A stretch of DNA of 64,000 nt, taken from contig JAXGGA010000482.1 of the NCBI GenBank assembly GCA_038373865.1, forward strand, positions 62,001 to 126,000, written 5' to 3'. This document shows positions 1 to 10,908 of this stretch, piece after piece; within the stretch, counting starts at the first letter, position 1; each line of letters starts with the position of its first letter. This stretch comes from Uloborus plumipes. Its lineage: Eukaryota > Arthropoda > Arachnida > Araneae > Uloboridae. Both the position numbers and the translations under genes were made by a program. Below the pieces are notes generated by a model that was not told the DNA's origin, searched no databases, and saw nothing but the letters and a program-made list of their open reading frames with translations.

Positions 1-3000
1 AATTTAACAAATGAACAGTTTCCGTTTTTAACGATAGAAATATTCGGCAGAAAAATCCCAAATTGAGTTAAATTTAATTGAATTAATGCAAAGTGACATA
101 GCATTAATTGCGAAGAAAGAATTTTAAAAAAGATATTTTTATGCATAGAAGTTTTACCTGTCAATGAACAAAGGTACTGAAAAATAAGTTTCCTTCGATG
201 TGTTACTAACGCTACAGTTGAGGCTATGACTTGGTGACAAGTAAACTATGCTTTTGAGCCCTACGAAAATAACATCTTCTTAATCTACCGAGCCTGAACT
301 AATTGCATTAAAGAAATATTTTTGACCTGATTTTTAGGAAATATATTTTCAATGAGATGAGGAACAAGTAAAACGATCATTTTTTCTACGAAAAGTAGTG
401 CTTAGATCCTTTAAAAGATATTGTGATTTTTCTCAGTTATAAAAAATGCTTACATACCTTTTTTTTGTTTGTTTGTTTAAATCCAATACTTTTTTCGACA
501 AAAAGTTTATTCTCAAAACATGGAATTTTATTTTCAGATATTTTTCAATACTAGCCGGTGTATTTTAGCAGTCAAATATTTTTCTTTAAAAAATACGTTC
601 ACTTTTTTATGCATTTTGTCGCAAAAAAAAAAAAAACAATACCAACTGACATACGAATCAATTGGTTGCCTATGAATGTCTTTTATGCTTTTTCTACGAA
701 CATCAACTTCGATAAGAACTCTTTGCTCGCATTTTAGCTAAGTAAGAAAATTGCAATCTGAGGTGAAAGGACTTTAGATACTGATGAAAAGTCGCCATAA
801 TTTTTTTTTTTATATTTTGCGTCAACTAAGGAAGTGGTGGCAATACTTCTGGAACTTTTTTTTTGTAACTATATTTAAAAAAAACTCAATTTTTGGCTGC
901 GTTTAAAGATGATCTGTGAGGTCACACATTAGAACAAAACTGTTATTTTCTTTTGACCAAAGAAACATAACCATTTTTAATATAGTTTAGTCTGGTTGAA
1001 TTGGTGTCATATTCCAATAAGAATTGACAATTTTAGTTCAAAAATAACTTAGCAGAAAAGTGCGAATAGATCTTTGACAGAGGAGCACTAATCGTGCAGA
1101 AAACCGAGTATTATATTACAATGATACAAATAACACCTTTATTTGTTTTTTCTTTTTTGTATAAATGAGACAGATCATTGAAATTTAACGAAAAAAAGGC
1201 GTCTAATTCCATGAAACTTCACAAAACATAAAAGTATTTTTTAAATGATTTCTTCCGAAACACTGGACGAGAACCGAAAATTAATTGCGCAAAAACGTCC
1301 GAATAATTATTACTTTTTTTTTTTCATGCTGCCATTCACTAACCGAATAAATACTAAAAACGATAAATAAATCAGGCACGGGCACGGAAACAATTTACGC
1401 TATGTATCTCAAATCGACATAGGCTGAGACTTTAGTAATTTGATTACCATTTTCAAGTCTAATAATATGAAGGAACGCCTCCAATATAAAAGGAACTTCT
1501 CAAAGGATTTCCTCTTCAGCATAAACGAGACCATTCCGCTAAATATCGTTGTCCTCTCACAGATATCCTCCTGTGCTTTCCAGAAATATATTGTACTTGG
1601 GATTTGTTTTGTTCCCGGGGGATGATCTTCCTTGTCTTGTTAATGCGCCTTGTCAGTAACAACATTATCTTTTAATGAAAGGACCGTATCAGCAACAATG
1701 TCTCTCCTAATTGTGACGAACAGCATTTGAGATAATGCTTTGTTCTAGTTACCTACATTTGAGAACTTATTTGTCAATGGAATTTATCTTTTTCCCCGGA
1801 TAGTTCAGAATGCTGTACTTGTTTCTTGTTGTAAATATATATTAATAGGGTGATATTTTTCGACGCCGCTCGATAATTGTGTGCCGCCACCTTGCAACGT
1901 TCACATTTTAGCTTTTAAACTATCATTTCAGAAATTCTCTTTCAGACCAGCTTAAAATTCTGAATGGTATCTTATTTTTATGTGTATGATGTTTATCCTA
2001 ATTGAAATTTCTATTTATTAACTATTGCAAGATTTTCAGTTGCTGTTATTTATGTTTTATAGTCGCACACAACGAACTATCCCAAAGAAAAATTGTCTAT
2101 TTATTCAAAACTCGAAGACAAATGCTCCCACAAAATGCTTTTCAAAATATTTTTTCCTTGATAAAAAAATAAAACTAACAATTACTAATTATTTCTCAAA
2201 AATGTAACTGATCGTCTCTTGTGACAGTATAGTACTTCACAGTTGTGTAAAGACATTAAAAAAAACCTCTTATTCAGGCGTAGAAGGAAAGAAAAATAAA
2301 TAAATCTTAACCGGATTTACTGTAGCAAATAAATGTATACTTCTTATAGCCCATCATTATCTTTTTCTTAGTTTGTAAGTAAATGCAAAATGATCTCTAA
2401 TGGGAATGTAGACAAAATCAACGTTCGCTGTCCCATTGAAAAAAAAATGTCTGTACAGCACACATGACAGAAGAAAAAAAACGTATTTCCAGCATTTATT
2501 GCTCTCGTTATCTGCTTAAAATATGTTACGATTCAAATAAGACGAGGGAAAAAAATGGGTATTTGTATCCAAAGACAAAATGAAATATCCTGGTTAGATT
2601 TCCACACGCAGATATCGCTCTGTATAAGTCCCAAACTAAAATCACACAGCCCTAAATTATTTTATCTTCTAAGAGATGCTTCTTTCGTATCAGGGAAAAT
2701 GATGTTTCTAAATGTATTTTATTCCCTAGCGAGGATTATCATCGTTTTCGTAATTCGCTTTTGTCAGTTCGGACATTAACTTGCACCGAAAGTGCAGTGT
2801 TCTGATAATGATACCTCTCTTAATAGCGTCGAATTGTGTTTATCAAAATATTTCCGTCTTATAACTAAATATAAGCAAGTTTAGGAAGTCTCACGTTTAT
2901 TTTTACAACTTATGTTTTTCATTATGTTTTTGTGTATGTTGTGAACAAAGTTGCTTATTAACTCCTTCATTGTTTTGTCCGAACGGGGTACGGGCAATGT

Positions 3001-4348
3001 GATTTCTATTTTGCAATTTCGCTTTCATTGTTTAGCTCGAATCTTTTCTTATTTTGAGTAGCAAATTATTCTTATAGATAGCGATAAATGTCCATGTTCT
3101 TGTGAGGAAAAATACTCAAATAGCAGATGTCGGTTGAATGGCACTAGGTATGAATCCTCGTTCTGCACATTCAGATTAAAATTGCTGTTGAGAGCTACAT
3201 AAGTTGTTTTTAACAAGGTTAAAGACGCAAAAGAAATTCAGTTTCTTAAAACACATTGAATTCTTTGGATACCCAACGAAAACTTTAACTTAAAAAACAA
3301 GAATAGTTCTTAAAACAAAAAATAACGAATTTGATTACTGGTTTATATTTGATATTATTGTGTTCTGAGTAGGCAATTAACTTTTTAGCGTGAATCAGTT
3401 TCCTTTCATTCACGATCAAAATTAATTTTTTGAGTTCCAAACTATACGATTCTCACAAACGATTTGCGCTTGTCACTTTCAGAATCTCAAGACAACAAAA
3501 AGAAAAGGAAAAAAATCCACTTATTTAACGAGAATTGAGATACCAATAAAACATTTATGAAACTTTCCGTTTGACATTTTAAAAATGCTTAAACAAATTT
3601 TTATCTTTTCTCGATTAAACCTTACTTTTTATAAAACATTGTTTAGTCAAAGAACTTTTGTTGAAAGAAAATTACCACGCTAAATTATTTCCTTAAAAAT
3701 GCAAAAACGCAAATTATTTTTTGTACTGTCAGTTAAAAATTAAATTTTTTTTTAAACTATGTTCAAAACTTCAAAAAATTAATCAGAGTTTTTATTCATG
3801 GAACATGGAATGCAATCTTTTGTTAAAACTCTTCAATGCGTATTGTTAAAGAATTTTATTTAACAATAAGAACTAAATATAAACTTCAGTATAACAATGA
3901 AGCATTGCAAAAACTAGAATGTTTATAGATAATCATATTTGTTTCTACGATTACAGCCTTTTGTTACAGAAGGAAAAAAGTTCTCCTGATTTATCTTGAA
4001 CAAAACATTAATTTTGTGAGTAGTTACGCCATCAAAAAGATTTTTTATTTCTGTTTCTTTCTTTATTTTTTTTTCAGAAAGCTTAAAAGTTGTTTTCAAA
4101 CTAAACAGCAAACAGACATATTTACTCGCATGAGATTTCTTAAGTACTAGACTGTTGTTTTCTACATTAATAATTCTTTTTATGAAAAGTTCGTTGTTGC
4201 TTTATATTTATATTTTTCACTCATCCAAAAAAAAAAAAAATCTGGAAAATGTTAAATTTAAAAACACAACTTACATAAGACTAGCAGTTGCCCCATCTTT
4301 AAAAAGTAGGGTATATATCTCTTCAGAAAATTTATTTTTATAGTTTAT
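1..4348. other. AT-rich unassigned DNA
   Basis: No gene, RNA or recognisable element was found in this stretch. It is AT-rich with frequent A or T homopolymers and a short TTTG run near 461. The few 60-74 codon frames have no recognisable motif and unremarkable composition, so they are treated as chance frames. Confidence 0.6.
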
Positions 4349-4621
4349 GTTGTTGTCTTGTGCTAGCTTAGCTGGAAATTCGGGGTTCGCTGTTTCACTT
4401 TTCCAACTGTACCATAATTTGGGGTGAAGTCCGAATTCTGCCGCACACACATGCCATAAGAACCTGTTTAAAAGGGAGGCAACCATTCACAGCAGAACAA
4501 CATATTCACAGGAAGACAGAAAACGGAAAGGAGAGAGAAAGTACATCCATGCCCGAGCCGGGATTCGAGCCCGAAATCTCCCCCTTCCGATCAGACTTCT
4601 CTGACCGCTAGACAAGGTGGC
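4349..4621 (-). repeat. tRNA-derived SINE, copy 1 (reverse)
   Basis: Read on the minus strand this begins with a tRNA-like head (GCCACCTTGTCTAGCGGTCAG) carrying a box A-like TAGCGGTCAGAG. A box B-like GGCTCGAATCCCGG follows, then GCATGGATGTACTTTCTCTC. The body is shared with the copies at 16778, 21466 and 47877: CTTATGGCATG, then GACTTCACCCCAAATTA, then GGTACAGTTGGAAAAGTG. It ends in an ACAACAAC-type tail at the low-coordinate end. The two boxes are the internal RNA polymerase III promoter expected of a tRNA-derived SINE. It is more diverged than copies 2 and 4, and no clear target duplication is visible. Older insertion of the same family. Confidence 0.85.
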
Positions 4622-5440
4622 AGTGTCAGTGTTGTTTCAACATGTTGTAAGAATTTTATTTAAGTCATATATGGAGCAGGGGGCAAATCTTAAAATTGTT
4701 ATAAAAGTTTTGGTTACGTTTACACAACGCTCAAATTTTAAAGAAATAATAATTTAACCTCTTATATTACACGCATGTTCAAATATTTTCCTTTTTTACT
4801 CATTATGACTACATTTTTCAATTAGAGGTCAACTTTAAGTAATCTTTGTACTAAATATTTGTTCATGGTAACATTCCTTTCAGTAAGCAGTTTTAATATT
4901 AAACTTGGAAACTTTCGTTCTTTATATGAAAACTTTCTAAAATATTGCTTAATTCTCTTTGTTTACTCGACATTCGGTAATTAGAATTTCCCTTTATAAC
5001 AAACAACCAAGGCAACTCAAAGGCAAAATCCTTCTGTAGAGTGCCGCCACATAAAAGAGGCATTAAAACACAAACTGTATTCTGCGTAAACTTAGCGCTA
5101 TGATTCTATCAGAAAAGGGGATTCAATTTAAACCTTCAGCCTGGCATAGGGGCAAGATTTTGGCTTCGAAGAGATTTGTTTTGTTGTTTTGGCGAACTGC
5201 GTTAAAACTGATAAATTACGCTTATTGCCAAAAATAAGGTAAACTGAAATAATGAATTTGCTACGCATATTTTAGGTTTAGAAACATGCTATCCTATAGT
5301 GAGATTACGTAAATATCACATATTATTTTTCACGTTGTTGTACTGAAGTACTATCATATTGTTCTTATGTAACTCTTAGCTGCACTATCAAGAAGCTGGC
5401 GTCAAGATTTTTACGATATACTCATTTAGTGGAAGAAAAT
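4622..5440. other. Unassigned AT-rich DNA
   Basis: No open frame, RNA gene or repeat terminus was recognised between the SINE and the mariner fragment. Confidence 0.5.
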
Positions 5441-5444
5441 TGTT

Positions 5445-6010
5445 TGTTTTTGCACATTAAATTACTTTAATTATTAGTTTACGAGGGCTTAGTAAAGACT
5501 GATCTCAAAATAATGAAACAATCATGTGAGCTTTTTCTCTAAATGTTGTTGACATTTCGCAGAATAGTCTCCATTAGATGCAATCCGCTTTTCCTTTTTT
5601 CTTTCTATCATTCAACACCGCCCGAAAAGCTTCACCCATGTCTCTGAAGGTTGGAATAGTCCTACCGGAGGTGTTCTTTCGACTTTGTAGACATAAAAAA
5701 ATCATTGAGAGCTAAATCAGAGCTACATGGATTACGAGATCCAACTTACAAACCTCCGCACAACCCTCCTTACAACGGGGGTTGTAAGGAGGTTGTCCTT
5801 TTCGTCGAAAATGAGTAATCTTGGAATCTCTCTTACACAAACGTACGTTATCGACACTGCTTCTTTGAACAAAGTTTAACCGGAAGCAAATGAAGATGCC
5901 AGCATTTGAGATAGTTCTTTCAACGTGATTCGGTGACCCACTACCACATCAGTGATTTTGACGTTTTCTTCAGTTAGAAAAATTACTAGGGCGCCATCTC
6001 ACCTTTCCTT
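5445..6010 (-). mobile_element. Decayed mariner-like transposon
   Basis: Minus-strand translation gives broken mariner-type transposase pieces in the expected order. Near 5960-5880 an N-terminal piece reads TEENVKITDVVVGHRITLKE, resembling the helix-turn-helix segment of SETMAR-like mariners. Near 5585-5530 a C-terminal piece reads RIASNGDYSAKCQQHLEKK, resembling the usual C-terminal ASNGDYFE motif. Several stops and frame changes separate them, so it is a pseudogene. The low-coordinate end holds ACGAGGGCTTAGTAAAGACT, which may be the terminal repeat. A strong 15-bp-stem hairpin lies inside at 5761-5795. The element was identified by eye from motif similarity; a profile search would settle the family. 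Confidence 0.5.
5761..5795. repeat. Short perfect hairpin
   Basis: CAACCCTCCTTACAAC is followed by a short G-rich loop and GTTGTAAGGAGGTTG, giving a stem of about 15 bp with one bulge. It lies inside the mariner relic. It may be a small secondary insertion or a chance local duplication. Confidence 0.7.
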
Positions 6011-6069
6011 TCAAATTGATTCTTCAAAAAATCTTGGTTTCTAGAAAATAGTCTAACAAAGATTATGTA

Positions 6070-6690
6070 TAAATCGCTCATTTAAAATCAGTCTCAAAAT
6101 CACAAATTTTACTACTATACAAAAGAATTACGTGACTAGGCTTAAATTATCTGTTTTAAAGCTATTAAAGTAATAAAATACCGTCTGACTAACTTCATTG
6201 AACATCAAGATTCTAAATAAAATTTGAAATAAACAAGCATATTAAAAACGTGAGGTATAATATAAATCTAATTCTTATTCCAGCATGAAAAACTACGCTC
6301 CATAAATATATAGTAGGCTGCTTCAATTATGCATCTCTTTATTTTCCCTAAAACGACAGCTAACATACTTCCACTAAATAATTTGAAGCCGTCACAAAAA
6401 AGTGTTTCAGCGTAGAGTTTCAGATCCGTTCACTAATTTTCGACGATATTAGTTTAAGATACTCAAATAAAATTAATTGCTCGAAAATAGGAAAGGTATT
6501 CCCTGTAATTATTGTGTTTTATTGCCTTCCATTTTTGAAATTTATGGATTTTCCTTCAGAAGCTTGTTTCAGGGCTATTGCCTAAGGCTGTAGAAACAAA
6601 TATTGGATAAATTGACGTGATATAATTACAAGTATCATTAGCTGAACGCATTCAAATTAGAAGAATAATTCAGAAGGTGTTTTGTAATTA
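6070..6690 (+). repeat. Left arm of diverged long inverted repeat
   Basis: This arm matches the reverse complement of 10115-10735. Shared landmarks include AAAATCAGTCTCAAAAT, TTTAAAGCTATT, ATAAATCTAAT, a stretch around TTTATGGATTTTCCTTC, AGCTTGTTTCAGGG and ATTGACGTGATATAATTAC. The arms differ by many substitutions and small gaps, roughly 75-80% by eye. About 3.4 kb, including two pogo-like elements, lies between them. It could be two inverted copies of an unnamed repeat or the long ends of one old element. Confidence 0.7.
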
Positions 6691-6851
6691 TTATTTTTTT
6701 TTTTCAGTCTAATTGCTAAAGTTTTATCTCATCTTTTAATATATTAGTAAGAATATTTTTAGCACATGTGAATCTTGAGAGAATCAGAATAAGTATGCAT
6801 TACCAAAACGCTTTAATTCACTTTTTACTAGTAAGAAAATAGAACGAAGTA

Positions 6852-7758
6852 GGGGAATGTGGGGCAAAGTGAAATAGTTAAGATAGCTGACCTATTTCAA
6901 ATTGAACGCATTGGAAATTTATTCTGAAAATTACTGTACATAAATATTGAGTAATGTATTTTGTATGACAACTTGCATTGAAATATTATTTTTCATTTTT
7001 GGCAGTTATTTTGCACCTTCAAAAAAAGGTAGGAATTTTTCACCTTAAAAAAACATGGAGCAAAGTGAAAAATGCAATATTTTTGATATGAAAAATTTTC
7101 TATTCAATGATTAACAGTAATTTTCATCAAATGGACGTGTAAATAAACGAATAAATGAATTTTTAATGAAAAATAAACGAATAAATAAATACACAAATAA
7201 ATGAACTCATTAATGTATGTGAAAAGAAACGAGTAAATAAAATAGAGAACGAATAAGAAAATCAGTGAACGAATGAATAAATAAGTGAATTAATAGGTAA
7301 AAGAATGTAAATGAATTAATAACTAAAGAAACACGCACGTGATTAAAAAAATTAATCCCATAAGTAAGCTCAATAACCTATTTCACTTTGCCCCATCCAC
7401 TTTGTCCCGCGTACTCTTGGCAAATTACATTGCACATTTAAAATCAAAATTTGCTTATTACAAACTAAATGAGTATTGCAAAGAACATCAGTAGATCCCA
7501 ATTAATACTTCAAACGATAATTACAAAAATTTTATAATTGTATCAAAACAAAAAATATTTTTGAAAAACCACGAATATTACAATTAGTGCATAAAATTTT
7601 GAAAAGGTCTCGCATAATTTGTTTCGTTGATCATTAGATCTATCTATTTATGGACAGGAATTAACTGTATGTCTAGGGACTTTGTTAAAATATCGCTAGA
7701 TAGGAGGCGCTGCAAACTGTGAAGACATTTTACCATTTAACTTTGCCCCATATTCCCC
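6852..7758. mobile_element. Pogo-like element, family C (unsplit copy)
   Basis: The left end GGGGAATGTGGGGCAAAGTG is mirrored at the right by CTTTGCCCCATATTCCCC, and both ends are flanked by TA, as expected for IS630/Tc1/mariner-type insertion. Internal copies of TTTCACTTTGCCCCAT (near 7380) and CATGGAGCAAAGTGAAAAA (near 7053) repeat the end motif and may be subterminal transposase-binding sites. A 190-bp stretch (7138-7330) is simple sequence built on AATAAATGAA-like units. No transposase frame remains. This copy is the unsplit paralogue of the element at 36391-43110, which two hAT elements interrupt. Confidence 0.85.
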
Positions 7759-7769
7759 TACTGCTATAT

Positions 7770-8580
7770 GCAATTTTCTGTTTCTATCAGATTTGTAACA
7801 TTGAAAGCAATCTGAAATCTTGCGCCTGTAGAGAATTTAGCACTCAAACTGACCACACTTATGACTTATGGTAGCAAAGTTTAATTATAAGTAACATATA
7901 AAGCTATAGCACAGATTGCGAAACATTTTGTGAACAAAGATAATTTTCTGTATTTAATAGGGGTAAAACTTTCAAATCATCAAAATTTGTTTATTGTATC
8001 TTTTCAAGAAGTTTAGTAATAGCAGCTAAAAATCTTCGTGCTGCTAATATTTTTCACCTTGGATGCAGTTATAGTTCTGAAACAGTATTAAAAACACTGT
8101 CAGGCAATTTCATCCTTAGGATGAAAAGTTCAAGTTTCTTTTATGTAAAACTATTTAAAATTGCTAATATTCAGGAAATTTAACATTTAAAACAGTTCCG
8201 TCAACTTCACTTGTGATTAGTTTTTTCTCTCTTGACCTTTAAGTTTCTGCATTAGATTTCATTTTTCCAGTTTAGCAGACGGAAACTTTAAACTTTTCTT
8301 GTAAATCTTAAGTTTTCGCTGACTTTTTTTTTCTTATAATCATTAAGCATGCAAATTATTAAACACTTTCAAATTAGATGGTGTTTTTTTAAGTATATAT
8401 AGTACATTTTGTAATTAACTCCTTGCGCTCTTTTTTGTTGATTTGCATTTCAGCATTTAAAGGACAGATTGTGTAAATAAGATCAGGCAATTTTGCCTGT
8501 TGATAACAAATTTATTGCTAATAACACTTGATCATCAGTTAGGCTTTCTGGTGACGATAAAACACGATATAGAAAAGGTT
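7770..8580. other. Unassigned AT-rich DNA
   Basis: Spacer between two pogo-like elements. No gene or terminus was recognised. Confidence 0.5.
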
Positions 8581-9075
8581 TACTATATGGGAGAGGGGGG
8601 CACATGTGAACAAAAATACCATTTTTGTATTTTTTCATTATTAATTTGAGATATAAAAGAAACAAGTGCGAAACATGATAAATCAAACATTTTCTAATAT
8701 TTTCATGCAGTTACCTATCTTCTTCAACAGTGAATTCCAGCCAAAAAATGAGTCAAAATTGTTAAATTTTGTTCACGTCTACCCCAGTGGGGGGGTAGTT
8801 GTAAACACACCTGGGGCACAAGTAAACACGGATACATAAATGGAAATAAAATACACCTAAGCATATTTTTAATTATACTGCTTATTACACATCAACAAAC
8901 ACTTACAATGAAAATATCAAGGTAGTTATTCAACGTGATTGACTCAATGCAACGAGCACTATAGCCTTCAGGTTTTTCAGAAAAAGAAACAGAAGATGCA
9001 GCTCGACATGTGCCACCTAAACTGAAGGTGGTAGTAATTTTAGCAGAATATCAACAGAGATTTACCATCGATGTA

Positions 9076-9273
9076 TCATCTGTTTTTGGAAATATAAAAG
9101 TTACATTCATAGTAAATTTTTGTCTTTATGGTAGTAAATTCTACGAGGACAAAGTCATTCATAGCTAAGTTTTCTGTTGCAATGTTGACTTCAGCACAAA
9201 GTTCTTGATAGTTGCGGTCTTCAAAACTAATGTCGGACTCACTTACTGCAACTATTAACTGTTCCATTTTCAA
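9076..9273 (-). pseudogene. Tigger/pogo transposase C-terminal fragment
   Basis: This 65-codon frame lies inside the TA-flanked element at 8588-9896. The stretch NDFVLVEFTTIKTKIYY resembles the conserved ...DFVLVKF...HYVG segment that follows the DDE nuclease domain in CENP-B/Tigger-type transposases. The helix-turn-helix and DDE domains are missing, so no activity is possible. The assignment rests on context plus one motif and is moderate. Confidence 0.5.
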
Positions 9274-9682
9274 CAGTTTAGCAAGCTCAACTTTCTTTTC
9301 TTTGCAACTCTTTCAAATTTTAATTAAATATTGCGTATTGAAACTTTTAATTATTCGATATTTCTTAATTAAACTACTCAATGTATAAAAAAAATCAACA
9401 ATTTTTGAAATTGAAATAACTAAATACCATTATGGGGCACAGATGAACTGTTCACATCAGCCCCTACATAATGTGTTCACATTTGCCCCTTATCTCAACT
9501 TACGCTTAATTTGATAAATAACTATATTTTTTTTTCAATTAAAAAAAATAGTGCATGAAAACTTTCCTTATTAGAACCACTTTAAGAGGAATAAAGGTCA
9601 AATCACAAAAAAATATACTTTTAGGTGTGTTTTTACTTCGAGAACTGGAACATAAAAGTATATTGGCACATTCTAAAACATA

Positions 9683-9777
9683 AGATCTTTGATAACTAAA
9701 AAAAATGGTTTAGATCTCTGATAACTAAAAAAAATGGTTTAGATCTCTGATAACTAAAAAAAATGGTTTAGATCTTT
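9683..9777. repeat. 29-bp tandem repeat (3 copies plus partial)
   Basis: Units begin AGATCTYTGATAACTAAAA at 9683, 9712 and 9741, with a partial unit from 9770. They are nearly identical (T/C at one site), so the array expanded recently. It sits inside the pogo-like element at 8588-9896. Confidence 0.95.
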
Positions 9778-10114
9778 GAAATTTCAGGCAGGATATAGTA
9801 CTTGTATTACCATCTACATAAATTTTTTTCAAATTTTTCTCTCCCTGTTAATTGCGTTATATATCGTTTGTTCACATGCCCCACCCCCCTCTCCCCTACT
9901 TATATATAAAAATGAAGTTTGACTTACTGGTTTACGTAATTCTACTTGGCGTATTCATCTTAGTAGTATTTTGCTATATTTTATTACTGGTGAAGAGTGA
10001 ACTAAACAGCTTTGAGAATATACTCATTCTGATTCCCTTAAGATACAAAGGTGATAATAAAATTTATGTTAGTGTGTTAATAAAAGAGATAACACTCGAA
10101 CGAATGCACTGCAT

Positions 10115-10735
10115 CAAAAAAATCTCCAGAATAATTCTCCTAATATTCGTAAGGAATCCGTTCTGCCAATGATCCCTGTAATTATATCACGTCAATTTAT
10201 CCAGTATTTGTTTCTATAGTCAGAGGCAATAGAGCATCCCTGAAACAAGCTCCTGAAGGAAAATCCATAAATTCCAGAGATGAAAGGCAATAATTACAGG
10301 GGATATCTTTCCTATTTTTGCGCAACGCATTTTATGTGAATGTCTTAAACTAATATTGTCGAAAACTAATCAAGGAAGCTGAAACTGAATGCTGAAATAC
10401 TTTTTGGGACAACTATAAATTTATTTGGCGGAAGTAAGTTAGTAGTCATTTTAGAAAAATAGGGAAGTACGTAATCTATGCAGTGTACTATCATACTTAT
10501 AGATCACCTATTTTCTCGGTGGAATAAAACATTAGATTTACTCTAACTCACGCGTTCAGCGTGCTTGCTGAATGCCTTTTTTGTTCATAAATTTGTTTTC
10601 TATAATGACATTAGTTCCACGGTGTTCCATCATTTCAATAGCTTTAAAATATAAACTTTAAGCTAGTTTTGTAGCACTTTCTTATACTATTGTAATTTCA
10701 TTTTGAGACTGATTTTGAAATATAAATCATACACA
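10115..10735 (-). repeat. Right arm of diverged long inverted repeat
   Basis: Reverse-complement partner of 6070-6690. Recognisable blocks include GTAATTATATCACGTCAAT, CCTGAAACAAGCTCCTGA, GGAAAATCCATAAATT and CATTTTGAGACTGATTTT. The outer flanks of the two arms do not continue to match, so the repeat boundary is near 10735. Confidence 0.7.
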
Positions 10736-10908
10736 CTTTTATGTATTATACAACGCAAATTCGTACTCTTTCTGCCATAAATCGGGTAGTGTTGGCTACT
10801 CGGGTTCAAATAATCGCGCCACCACCACAACGATTAACAAAGTGCACTCTTTATTAAACGACCTTTTTTTTTTCAAGTAATTTACGTTCTTCACTAATTT
10901 CTCAATTA

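Larger units (their letters stand above)
8588..9896 (-). mobile_element. Pogo/Tigger-like element with transposase remnant
   Basis: The ends are TGGGAGAGGGGGGCACATGT (left) and, read inward from the right, GGGGAGAGGGGGGTGGGGCA followed by TGTGAAC. Both abut TA. Internal copies of the end motif occur near 8765-8830 (GTGGGGGGGTAG then CTGGGGCACA) and near 9430-9490 (GGGGCACAGATGAAC, TTCACATTTGCCCC). A minus-strand frame at 9076-9273 contains NDFVLVEFTTIKTKIYY, resembling the linker before the C-terminal zinc finger of arthropod Tigger/pogo transposases. Only that fragment survives. A 29-bp tandem repeat lies near the right end. Confidence 0.8.

Noticed and set aside
9683..9777. CRISPR-like 29-bp repeats
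   Set aside because: Directly abutting tandem units without spacers, inside a pogo-like element.
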